Of a stretch of DNA of 64,000 nucleotides, positions 35,573-42,987 are shown one piece after another. The DNA lies in contig NZ_JAEKGC010000006.1 in assembly GCF_016405885.1 (NCBI RefSeq), positions 1 through 64,000 of the forward strand, in the 5' to 3' direction. Under the pieces are notes generated by a model. The model saw nothing but the letters and a program-made list of their open reading frames with translations. It had not been told where the DNA came from and ran no database searches. A program made the translations under genes and the position numbers. The DNA comes from Arthrobacter sp. MSA 4-2 (GTDB lineage: Bacteria > Actinomycetota > Actinomycetes > Actinomycetales > Micrococcaceae). How positions within the stretch are numbered: the first letter of the stretch is position 1; each line of letters opens with the position of its first letter.

Positions 35573-35601
35573 TAGAGTGATGCCGGTCGGATCAGCCGAC
35601 C
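35573..35601 (+). promoter_or_regulatory. candidate -10 and 5' hairpin before the Ig-repeat gene
   Basis: TAGAGT at 35573-35578 could be a -10 element with start near 35585. The stem-loop GGTCGG-ATCAG-CCGACC (35585-35601) would lie at the very 5' end of the mRNA. No good -35 found. Confidence 0.45.
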
Positions 35602-35628
35602 ACTTTTACCTTGGGGGAGGAGACGTCC

Positions 35629-37743
35629 TTGTCTCTGCATAAAAACGTCAAAAATCGGCCACCGTCGAACCGGATGCTCAGGGGCACCACCCTGGCCGGA
35701 GTAGCGGTCCTGCTCGCGGGCCTGATCACCGGCCCTGCCGCCTACGGCACCTCTTCAGTGCCACCGGAGCCCACTCCGACGGGGGCGGCCGAGACGCCCC
35801 TCCCCCCGGCCGATGAGGCCCCGCCCGCGGCGGTGCCCAGCGAACCGGCTCCAACCGAAACCGTCGAGCCCGTCGAGGAAACCGACGGCCCTGTGAACGT
35901 CGCGCTTCCCACGGTCGACGGCCCCGCCGTCGTAGGCAAGCCGGTTACCGTCTTCACCGGCGAGTGGACGGGCGTGGAAGAATTCGGCACCCTGTTGCTG
36001 GAGTGGACGGCCGACGGCGAGGTGGTCCACGAGACCACTGCGCCGCCCGGTAAGACCTTCCAGTTCTGGATCCCCGGAACCGCCGGAGGAAAGAGCCTGG
36101 TCTTGTCGGTGCGGCCTGGGTTGCTCGGTGAGCCCGTCACGACAGAACCGCTGGACGTGGGAATCGGAACCATCGACGGGGTGGGGTGGACCAACCTAAT
36201 CATTGGCAAACCGGCTGTGGGGCAGGAGTTGAGCCTCCATGCCTCCTCGTGGTCAGACACCTATGGGGTCGTGCCCGTCGCGACCTACCAGTGGTACCGC
36301 GGCACCTCCGCGATTGCGGGCGCGGTCTTCCGCACCTACACGCCGGTCGCTGCCGACCTCGGACAAAAGCTCTGGGCGGAAGCGACCCTCAGCGCGCCGG
36401 GATATGCGCCGGATGTCGCATCCTCAGTCGAGGTAACCGTCGGACCCGGTGCGCTCACGGCACCGGTGCCGAGCATCACCGGTACTGCCCGCGTGGGCCA
36501 GGCCCAGACCGCCAATCCCGGCATCTGGCCGGCAGGCACCACCCTGTCCTACCAGTGGTACCGAGGCACAACCCCCATCACCGGGGCGGTTGGGCGCACC
36601 TACACCACCGTGGCGTCCGACAACGGGCAGGCAGTCAAGGTCCGCGTCCGTGGCACCAAAACCGGCTACACCAGTGTGTACAGGGATTCCGCTGCGCGCA
36701 CGATCGCAGCGGGAGTCATCACCGCGACCACGCCGGCCACCGTCAGCGGCACCCACCGCTACGGCCAGACGCTGAAGGTCTCCCAGGGCTGGTCTCCGGC
36801 ACCGGCCGTCATCAAGTATCAGTGGTACCGCGCCGGTATTGCCGTGTCCGGCGCCACCGGATCATCGCTGTGGCTCAACTCCTCCTACATCGGCCAGACG
36901 GTGTCCGTCCGGGTCACCGTTTCCAAGCCGGGCTACACCACCGTCTCGACCACCACCGTGCGGAAGACCGTCGGGAAGGCCGTCTTCGCGGTCACGGCGG
37001 CGCCGCGGATCACCGGAACAGCGAAGGTGGGCTACACGCTGACCACCAGCCTCGGCACGTACAGCCCGGCTCCGGCTGCCTACGGGTTCCAGTGGTACCG
37101 CAACGGCATCGCAATTTCCGGGGCTACGAACCGCTCCTACAAGCTGACTACCACCGACGGCGGCAAGCAGATCACCGCCCGGGTCTACGCCAAGGCCAAC
37201 TACTACGAGACCCGCTCAACCCTGAGCGCCGCAGTGGCCATTCCCGCTGTCCCGGTCGTGGTGCTCGGCGGCGATGGAATCTACAAGGTCGGAACCACGC
37301 TGAAACCCGGGCTCTATAAGGCCACCGGGACCGGCGAGGAATGCCAATGGGCGCGCCTCAACAGCTTCGTCTGGGACCCCGAGGGAAACAACATGAACGC
37401 CCATTACATGGGGCCAGCAAAGACCTACGTTCAGATCCTTGCAACCGATGTCGGCTTCCGGACCGAAGGCTGCGGCAAATGGACCACCGTCACCAGTGCG
37501 GGACCGCGGGCGACGAGCATCACCGCCAACGGCACCTACCGGGTGGGCATCGACATTCTCCCGGGCACGTACTACGCCTATGGCACGGGCGATGACTGCT
37601 ACTGGGAGACCCTGTCCGGGTTCAGCTATGACATGAATGAGTTGATCAGCAACTACTACGGACCGCAGAGGACCATCGTGACCATCCCAGCCGATGTCAA
37701 AGGCTTCTTCGTGTACGGCTGCGGAACCCTGACCCGCAAGTAG
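35629..37743 (+). CDS. secreted surface protein with Ig-like repeats and a doubled C-terminal domain
   Basis: A 704-residue exported protein. Signal peptide over residues 1-40 (core LAGVAVLLAGLITGPAAYG), then a Pro/Glu/Thr-rich linker to about 90, one divergent Ig-like unit, and four clearer Ig-like repeats of about 85-90 residues marked by Q-W-Y-R-(G/A/N) and SGAT / TGAV...Y motifs. Two copies of a different domain form the end (about 548-700): Y(K/R)VG...L(K/P)PG...Y plus C(Q/Y)W and GCG. TTG at 35629 is used since GGGGGAGGAG lies 7 bases before it. No LPxTG anchor or membrane tail is present, so the protein is released or held non-covalently. Related in repeats to the protein at 59702. Confidence 0.82.
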   Translation: MSLHKNVKNRPPSNRMLRGTTLAGVAVLLAGLITGPAAYGTSSVPPEPTPTGAAETPLPPADEAPPAAVPSEPAPTETVEPVEETDGPVNVALPTVDGPAVVGKPVTVFTGEWTGVEEFGTLLLEWTADGEVVHETTAPPGKTFQFWIPGTAGGKSLVLSVRPGLLGEPVTTEPLDVGIGTIDGVGWTNLIIGKPAVGQELSLHASSWSDTYGVVPVATYQWYRGTSAIAGAVFRTYTPVAADLGQKLWAEATLSAPGYAPDVASSVEVTVGPGALTAPVPSITGTARVGQAQTANPGIWPAGTTLSYQWYRGTTPITGAVGRTYTTVASDNGQAVKVRVRGTKTGYTSVYRDSAARTIAAGVITATTPATVSGTHRYGQTLKVSQGWSPAPAVIKYQWYRAGIAVSGATGSSLWLNSSYIGQTVSVRVTVSKPGYTTVSTTTVRKTVGKAVFAVTAAPRITGTAKVGYTLTTSLGTYSPAPAAYGFQWYRNGIAISGATNRSYKLTTTDGGKQITARVYAKANYYETRSTLSAAVAIPAVPVVVLGGDGIYKVGTTLKPGLYKATGTGEECQWARLNSFVWDPEGNNMNAHYMGPAKTYVQILATDVGFRTEGCGKWTTVTSAGPRATSITANGTYRVGIDILPGTYYAYGTGDDCYWETLSGFSYDMNELISNYYGPQRTIVTIPADVKGFFVYGCGTLTRK

Positions 37744-37796
37744 CGCGCCGCCCCTCGAGGCCGGGCTCCCCTGACCAGGGGGGCCCGGCCAACGCG

Positions 37797-38075
37797 TCAG
37801 GGGCAGCAGTCGGGGGCCACCGGCTGCATTGACCCGGTCAACAGTGCAGCGCTTCTCCTGGCTGCCCGCACCGGTGGCCGGAGGAACCCCAGGCGCTGGA
37901 GAAGGCCCGGTCCCCGGAACAGCGGGCGGACGGAATGCGCCGGGCCCGGGCGCAGCGGGTCGGCGGTGCCGGCCCTCCTGCGTTCCGCGTTCCGGCGGTG
38001 TTCGGCCTCGGTGAGGAACCGTGACTGTTCCGCAGCATGAAGACGGAGGAAGTATTCGGCGGGTTGATTCAGCAT
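37797..38075 (-). CDS. small basic protein, unknown function
   Basis: A 92-residue protein starting MLNQPAEYFLRLHAAEQSRF, with a helical charged N-terminal half (LTEAEHRRNAERRR) and an Arg/Pro-rich C-terminal half. AAGGAA lies 7 bases before the ATG. It follows the 62-residue gene by 35 bases on the same strand, as the second gene of a unit divergent from the GlxA-like regulator. No recognised family. Confidence 0.55.
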   Translation of the reverse strand: MLNQPAEYFLRLHAAEQSRFLTEAEHRRNAERRRAGTADPLRPGPAHSVRPLFRGPGLLQRLGFLRPPVRAARRSAALLTGSMQPVAPDCCP

Positions 38076-38110
38076 CGGAGTTCCTTCGACATTGAACTTC
38101 TCGGATGGGG

Positions 38111-38299
38111 TCAGACGCCGGCGTCGGGGAAGGTGCCGGCATAGGGAGCGCTGGGTAGCGTGCCCGCCCGCCACGCGGCGTGGCCGGGAGGCGGCGGAAC
38201 CGAGTGGAACCCGTCGGAATGGATCAGCCGCAGCAGGCCGAGCCCGGAAAGGCCGACGACAGCGGCGGCAATGGCTGGGAAAGTGAGAAGAAAGTCCAT
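38111..38299 (-). CDS. small single-span membrane protein, unknown function
   Basis: A 62-residue protein: MDFLLTFPAIAAAVVGLSGL begins with a membrane span, followed by a polar tail HSDGFHSVPPPPGHAAWRAG. GAGG precedes the ATG. It is transcribed divergently from the AraC-type regulator, sharing an 81-base intergenic region with a clear dyad. Confidence 0.55.
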   Translation of the reverse strand: MDFLLTFPAIAAAVVGLSGLGLLRLIHSDGFHSVPPPPGHAAWRAGTLPSAPYAGTFPDAGV

Positions 38300-38333
38300 G
38301 CCTCGAGTCTGCGATTCGGCGACCCCAAAAAAT

Positions 38334-38374
38334 AGTGGCAGAAACGCCACTTTCCATCGATTTCCTGCCATACT
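38334..38374. promoter_or_regulatory. dyad operator and extended -10 of the GlxA/AraC-type regulator
   Basis: AGTGGC-AGAAAC-GCCACT (38334-38351) is a perfect 6-bp dyad. Seventeen bases on, TGCCATACT (38366-38374) is an extended -10 that would start transcription at the ATG at 38381 (leaderless). The right arm of the dyad occupies the -35 position. Confidence 0.55.
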
Positions 38375-38380
38375 GTGATC

Positions 38381-39397
38381 ATGCTCACTTCAGTGGCCCT
38401 GATCGTCCTTCCCGGCGTCACGCCCTTCGAGTTCGGGGTGATCTGCGAGGTCTTCGGCGTCGACCGCTCGAACCTCGACGTAGGCCTCCCGGCCTTCGAT
38501 TTCCGCATCTGCACCCCGGTGCCGGGAACCGTGGAGACCGAGACCGGCTTCTCCATCGTCGTCGAGCGCGACCTGTCCGCCACGGTGGATGCGGACCTCG
38601 TCGTCATGATCCCCTCCCACTCCGGGGACCCCCTCCCCGACGCCGTCGCAGACGTCCTCCGGGCCGCCGACCGCCGCGGCGCGCACCTCTTCTCGGTGTG
38701 CTCCGGGGCCTTCGCCCTGGCCGAGGCGGGGCTGCTCGACGGCAGGCGGGCCACGACCCACTGGTCGCATGCCCGCCAGCTCGCGGAGCAGTACCCGGCC
38801 GTGACGGTCGACGAGAACGTGCTGTACGTCCAGGACGGCAACATCCTGACCAGCGCCGGCACCGCCTCCGGGATCGACGCGAGCCTCCACCTGATCCGCC
38901 AGGAGTTCGGGGCGCGGGCCGCCGCCGCCGTCGCCCGCGGCATGGTGGTGCCCCCGCACCGGGACGGCGGGCAGGCCCAGTACATCGAACGTCCCATCCC
39001 CGCCTCGGGCGGGGACCCGATCGAGGAGCTCCTGGTGTGGCTCAGCGCCAACCTCGAGGAGGAGCTCTCCGTGCCGGTTCTGGCGCGGCGGTTGCACATG
39101 TCGGAGCGGACCTTCGCACGGCGGTTCCGGGCGGTCACCGGGGCCACCCCGGCGGCATGGATCACCGCGCAGCGCGTCCAGCGGGCCCAGCTGCTCCTGG
39201 AGGAAACCCATCTGGGGATCGACTCCATCGCCCGCAGGAGCGGCTTCGGCCAGGCCGTGCTGCTGCGCCAGCACTTCCACAAGGTGCTGGGCGTCAGCCC
39301 CGCCGCCTACCGCCGTACCTTCCACGGGCCGCCCGAGACCTGCTGCAGCCTCGTGGCCCCCGACGCGTCCGAGCAACCGGCCGAGCAGCCGGCATGA
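38381..39397 (+). CDS. GlxA-family transcriptional regulator (DJ-1/PfpI domain + AraC HTH)
   Basis: A 338-residue regulator. Residues about 1-170 form a DJ-1/PfpI-like domain (VALIVLPGVTPFEFGVICEV, and the nucleophile-elbow region LFSVCSGAFALAEAGLL with its Cys), which in this family senses a small molecule and is usually not a protease. Residues about 225-320 are an AraC DNA-binding domain with two helix-turn-helix units (VPVLARRLHMSERTFARRFR and IDSIARRSGFGQAVLLRQHF). ATG at 38381 is used; a GTG at 38375 is the alternative. It overlaps the next gene by ATGA. Confidence 0.88.
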   Translation: MLTSVALIVLPGVTPFEFGVICEVFGVDRSNLDVGLPAFDFRICTPVPGTVETETGFSIVVERDLSATVDADLVVMIPSHSGDPLPDAVADVLRAADRRGAHLFSVCSGAFALAEAGLLDGRRATTHWSHARQLAEQYPAVTVDENVLYVQDGNILTSAGTASGIDASLHLIRQEFGARAAAAVARGMVVPPHRDGGQAQYIERPIPASGGDPIEELLVWLSANLEEELSVPVLARRLHMSERTFARRFRAVTGATPAAWITAQRVQRAQLLLEETHLGIDSIARRSGFGQAVLLRQHFHKVLGVSPAAYRRTFHGPPETCCSLVAPDASEQPAEQPA

Positions 39398-40767
39398 GCA
39401 CCGGCGGGGAGGGAGCCTCCCTGCTGACCCGCGCCTGGTCGGCGCTCGGAGACGATCCCGCGGCGCTGCAGCGCGTGCCGCCCGGCGGCGAGCCGGCCCT
39501 CACCTCGGCCCTGAACGTGCCGCGGCTGGCCCGGGACGCCGTCGCCGCCGCCTCCCTCGCCGCTGCCCTCTGGACCGACTCCCTCCTCCCCCGCGGCCGC
39601 CCCCGGGCCATCCACCTCGACGCCGGCCGGATCGCCACCGCGTTCCTCAGTGAGCGCCACCTGCGGATCCGGGGTGACAGCCCAGACCTCTGGGCGCCCC
39701 TGTCAGGATTCTGGGAGGCCGCCGACGGGTGGGTGCGGACCCACGCGAACTACCCGCACCACCGCGGCCGCCTCCTCGCCGCACTGGAGCTGGGATCCGA
39801 CGCCGGTCCGGACGACCTCGCCGCCCGCATCCGCTCCGCCGCGGCCCGGGACACCGAGGACCGGGTGTACGCCGCGGGCGGGATCGCCGCCGCCGTTCGG
39901 CCCGCCGGGCAGGGCCTGGCCGACTGGGGCGGCCCGGCCGACGCGCCGCCGCTGGCGCTGACCCGGCTGGGAACGGCGCCCACCCGCTTCCGCGGCTCCC
40001 CCGCCACCGCAGCGGCACCGCTGAAGGGACTGCGGGTGCTGGACCTCACCCGGGTGATCGCCGGCCCCGTCGCCACACGCACCCTGGCCCTGCTGGGGGC
40101 CGACGTCCTGCGGATCGACAGCCCGGCCCTTCCCGAGATGCCCGTCCAGCACCTCGACACCGGAGCGGGGAAGCACAGCGCCCTGCTCGATCTCTCCCTG
40201 CCGGCCGATGAACGCACCTTCCGGCGCCTGCTCGACGGCGCGCACGTCGTCGTCACCGGCTACCGGCCCGGGGCCCTCGACCGGTTCGGGCTGGAGCCTG
40301 CGGCCCTGGCCGGCGGGCACCCCGGCATTATCCTGGCCCGGCTCAGCGCCTGGGGAAACACCGGCCGGTGGGCGCAGCGGCGCGGTTTCGACAGCATCGT
40401 GCAGGCGGTCAGCGGCATTGCGATGCGCGAGTCCTCCGACGGCGCCCGCCCAGGCGTCCTGCCCGCGCAGGCACTTGACCACGCAGCCGGTTACCTCCTG
40501 GCCGCCGGTGTGCTCTCCGTCCTGCGGCGCCAGCAGGACGAGGGCGGCACCTGGCTCCTGGAGTCCTCCCTGGCCGGGATCGCGGCCGGGCTGCTGCAGG
40601 ACTACCGGCCGCTGCTGCCCCGTGCGGAGGCCGGCCCGCCGACGATCGCGGTGAACGCCGAGGGCATCACCACCGCCCTGCCGGCGGTGGCCTTCGACGA
40701 CGGACCGGAGGACTGGCCGTTTCCGGCACGGCCATGGGGCGCCGACCCGCCCGAGTGGCAGCCGTAG
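39394..40767 (+). CDS. CaiB/BaiF family III CoA-transferase
   Basis: A 457-residue protein. The conserved family core begins at about 212 (LKGLRVLDLTRVIAGPVATR, ALLGADVLRIDSP) and continues with LDLSLPADERTF, VVTGYRPGALDRFGL and the aspartate-type region DSIVQAVSGIA. The first about 205 residues are an additional N-terminal half that is less conserved but contains RIRGDSPDLWAPLSGFWEAA, resembling a degenerate second copy of the fold. Family III enzymes move CoA between organic acids; the substrate is not predictable. Translational coupling to the regulator suggests that it is the regulated function. Confidence 0.82.
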   Translation: MSTGGEGASLLTRAWSALGDDPAALQRVPPGGEPALTSALNVPRLARDAVAAASLAAALWTDSLLPRGRPRAIHLDAGRIATAFLSERHLRIRGDSPDLWAPLSGFWEAADGWVRTHANYPHHRGRLLAALELGSDAGPDDLAARIRSAAARDTEDRVYAAGGIAAAVRPAGQGLADWGGPADAPPLALTRLGTAPTRFRGSPATAAAPLKGLRVLDLTRVIAGPVATRTLALLGADVLRIDSPALPEMPVQHLDTGAGKHSALLDLSLPADERTFRRLLDGAHVVVTGYRPGALDRFGLEPAALAGGHPGIILARLSAWGNTGRWAQRRGFDSIVQAVSGIAMRESSDGARPGVLPAQALDHAAGYLLAAGVLSVLRRQQDEGGTWLLESSLAGIAAGLLQDYRPLLPRAEAGPPTIAVNAEGITTALPAVAFDDGPEDWPFPARPWGADPPEWQP

Positions 40768-40777
40768 GACCGGCCGC

Positions 40778-42019
40778 TCAGCCGGAGCCGACCGCGTCCC
40801 GGGTGGTCCCGGCCGTGCGCAGGCAGGAAAGCAGGACGCCCACCAGGGCCAGCAGGGCGATGATTGACGAGCCGCCGTACGAGATAAAGGGAAGGGGTAT
40901 GCCCACGACCGGAATCAGGCCCGTGACCACGGCGATGTTCACCACCGCCTGGCCCAGCACCCAGACCAGCGCCGAGCCGCAGAGGCAGATGGCGTACGGG
41001 TTGTCCGCAAGGCGTGCGATCCGGACGATCGCGACGGCCAGCGTGGCGAACAGGATCAGGACCAGGGCGGCGCCGGCCAGGCCGAGTTCCTCCCCGAGGA
41101 CGGCGAAAATGAAGTCATTGTGGGCCTCGGGAATCCAGTGGACCTTCTGGCGGCTCTGCCCCAGGCCCACCCCGAACACCCCGCCGCCGGCGAGCGCATA
41201 GACGGCGTGGGTGCCCTGGTAGCCCAGCCCCTCGGCGGCCCCGGCGCCGGAGGGGTCAAGCCAGACGAGGATCCGCTTCAGGCGGTTCGGGCTCGAGAGG
41301 ACCGCGATGATGACGGCGAACAGGACGACGCCCGCACCGAGCATCAGGGAGCGGAGCCGGGCGCCCGTGAAGAAGAAGAGGCCGCCGACCACGGGCGCGA
41401 GGATCAGCGCCGTTCCGAGATCCCGGCCCGCCAGCACCAGGCAGAGTGCAATTCCAGACGCCAGGAGGACCGGCACCACCCCGTGCCGCGGGTTGCGCTG
41501 GAGGTTCACCCGGTCGGTGAGGACCCCGGCGCCCCAGAGGATCAGGCTGAACTTGAGGAACTCCGAGGGCTGGATGGTCATCGACCCGATGGCGATCCAG
41601 TTCCGGTTGCCGTTCACCTCCACGCCCAGCGGCGTGAAGACCAGCACCGCCAGAGCAAAGGAGCCCAGCAGCGCCACCCGGGAGAGCCTGCGGTAGAGGC
41701 GGAGCGGGATCCGCGCGAAGACCAGGAGGGCGATCAGCCCGAGGGCGCACCACAGGCCCTGCCGCAGGAACGTCCCGTAGGGCGACTGTCCCTGTGCGGC
41801 GAGGGCGAAGGACGAGGCGGACAGGACCATGATGAGCCCGATGGCCACCAGAGAGAAGGTCGTGGCCAGCAGCAGGGCTGAAGCGCTTTTGGCGGAGCCG
41901 GGCCCCCGCGGGCTGAGGAACCGGAGCTGGCGGGAGAAGACCGGGGCCAGGCGGCTGCGGCGCGGCGCATCGATGGATGGGGAGGTCGTGGGTCGTGGTA
42001 GTGGTCGAACTGCTGTCAT
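40778..42019 (-). CDS. ftsW: FtsW-type lipid II polymerase (SEDS family)
   Basis: Integral membrane glycosyltransferase of 413 residues that polymerises peptidoglycan at the septum. About ten spans are seen. The SEDS signatures are present: NGNRNWIAIGSMTIQPSEF, AGRDLGTALIL, EAHNDFIFAVLGEELGLAGA and GIPLPFISYGGSS. A basic N-terminal cytoplasmic tail of about 45 residues precedes the first span. It is outside the usual division/cell-wall cluster: none of the mur genes is adjacent. ATG start with no strong ribosome-binding site. Confidence 0.9.
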   Translation of the reverse strand: MTAVRPLPRPTTSPSIDAPRRSRLAPVFSRQLRFLSPRGPGSAKSASALLLATTFSLVAIGLIMVLSASSFALAAQGQSPYGTFLRQGLWCALGLIALLVFARIPLRLYRRLSRVALLGSFALAVLVFTPLGVEVNGNRNWIAIGSMTIQPSEFLKFSLILWGAGVLTDRVNLQRNPRHGVVPVLLASGIALCLVLAGRDLGTALILAPVVGGLFFFTGARLRSLMLGAGVVLFAVIIAVLSSPNRLKRILVWLDPSGAGAAEGLGYQGTHAVYALAGGGVFGVGLGQSRQKVHWIPEAHNDFIFAVLGEELGLAGAALVLILFATLAVAIVRIARLADNPYAICLCGSALVWVLGQAVVNIAVVTGLIPVVGIPLPFISYGGSSIIALLALVGVLLSCLRTAGTTRDAVGSG

Positions 42020-42226
42020 AGCGTCCTGCCATTTCGGTCGACTGATCCGGCGGTGGCGGCGCTTTTTCTTTTCCGATAACCCCCACTAAACCGCGCCGTT
42101 CCGGCGACGGTACTTCACGTAATTTGCAGTGCCCGGTTCAAATTCGGTGTCGTCCCTACTCGAATACTTCGAGCCACTACTTGGTTTTTGGGAGTGCGTC
42201 CCAGTAGTTGCGCGTAGAGTCGCCAC
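42020..42226. other. lower-GC intergenic stretch upstream of a small open frame
   Basis: Together with 42434-42600 this forms a 580-base interval of visibly lower GC than its neighbours, interrupted only by the doubtful small frame at 42227. No repeat, tRNA or terminator recognised. Confidence 0.4.
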
Positions 42227-42433
42227 ATGGAAGCGGTACCCCGGCATTTGCGCCCATCGACTACGGCATTGCCCGGATCGATTCTTTGGGGGCCCGTACC
42301 GAAATCCTCGCATGCTGATCGGTTATTCGAGGTCCACGTGGATCCGTTCGGAGCGACCTGCACCGCTGATATCGACGCTCATTTTGCGAATGGTGAATTC
42401 CAGTTCGAGCAGCGGCGTATTGAATGCGTGTAG
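42227..42433 (+). CDS. possible 68-residue protein on a leaderless transcript
   Basis: Open frame MEAVPRHLRPSTTALPGSIL continuing to a C-terminal half with FEVHVDPFGATCTADIDAHF. TAGAGT at 42215-42220 sits exactly 6 bases before the ATG, the geometry of an actinobacterial -10 driving a leaderless mRNA. Third-codon-position GC is clearly lower than in neighbouring genes, which argues for either recent acquisition or a chance frame. Nothing recognised by family. Confidence 0.35.
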   Translation: MEAVPRHLRPSTTALPGSILWGPVPKSSHADRLFEVHVDPFGATCTADIDAHFANGEFQFEQRRIECV

Positions 42434-42600
42434 CGGCGGCCGGCCGGAAATGAGCGGAGGCCCGGAACACTTTCAGGGCATCGCGTGTGGCGGGCGAGGC
42501 ATCGGCAGGTCATGAAGTCGCCGGGACGGCGTATGCCCTTGTAGGGCGGAATCAACGCGCCTACCGTTGAGGGACAGTCCACGTCGTCAGGGGCACAATC

Positions 42601-42804
42601 ATGGCAGAACTTCGCATCGAACAGTGGTGGGTCCTTTTGGACGTCATGCCGAAGGAATGGTTCCGCGAGAACCTCCGGGCGACGGCAATCGATCCCGACG
42701 CCGCCCGAGCCGTGAGCGAGGTCGGCGGCCCCGACCTCAGCGGGACGACTCTCTCCTCCGGCGACTGGGACTTCATCGAGACCCAGTCGGAGTTCGTGGA
42801 CTGA
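42601..42804 (+). CDS. small acidic protein, unknown function
   Basis: A 67-residue protein beginning MAELRIEQWWVLLDVMPKEW, with an acidic C-terminus (SGDWDFIETQSEFVD). AGGGG lies 9 bases before the ATG. Composition and codon use look like a real gene. It is isolated, on the same strand as the permease 180 bases downstream. No family recognised. Confidence 0.6.
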   Translation: MAELRIEQWWVLLDVMPKEWFRENLRATAIDPDAARAVSEVGGPDLSGTTLSSGDWDFIETQSEFVD

Positions 42805-42896
42805 GGCGCGCACACAACCCATCCGCACCCCTCGGCGCTTCCGGGCTGGGCTGCGGAGGTTCCTGCGCCCACCCATCCCCGGACCTAAAAAGAGCC

Positions 42897-42924
42897 GTTA
42901 CAAAAACCGACTAGTCAGTATAGT
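42897..42924 (+). promoter_or_regulatory. promoter with GACTAGTC operator before the amino-acid permease
   Basis: GTTACA at 42897-42902 (four of six), 16-base spacer, TATAGT at 42919-42924. The spacer contains the palindrome GACTAGTC (42909-42916) in the context CCGACTAGTCAG, a form common among TetR-family operators. Start near 42931, 57 bases before the ATG. Confidence 0.6.
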
Positions 42925-42987
42925 GAGGGGCGTCACATCGTTTGCGGTCGACAATGACGCCGGCCGGCCGGACAGCGGAGGCGCACG

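Noticed and set aside
38335..39393. Upstream extension of the CoA-transferase frame
   Set aside because: It is an out-of-frame shadow of the GlxA/AraC-type gene; the true start overlaps that gene's stop (ATGA).
42261..42470. Minus-strand 69-codon frame in the lower-GC gap
   Set aside because: No ribosome-binding site, no promoter, and it overlaps the more plausible plus-strand frame.
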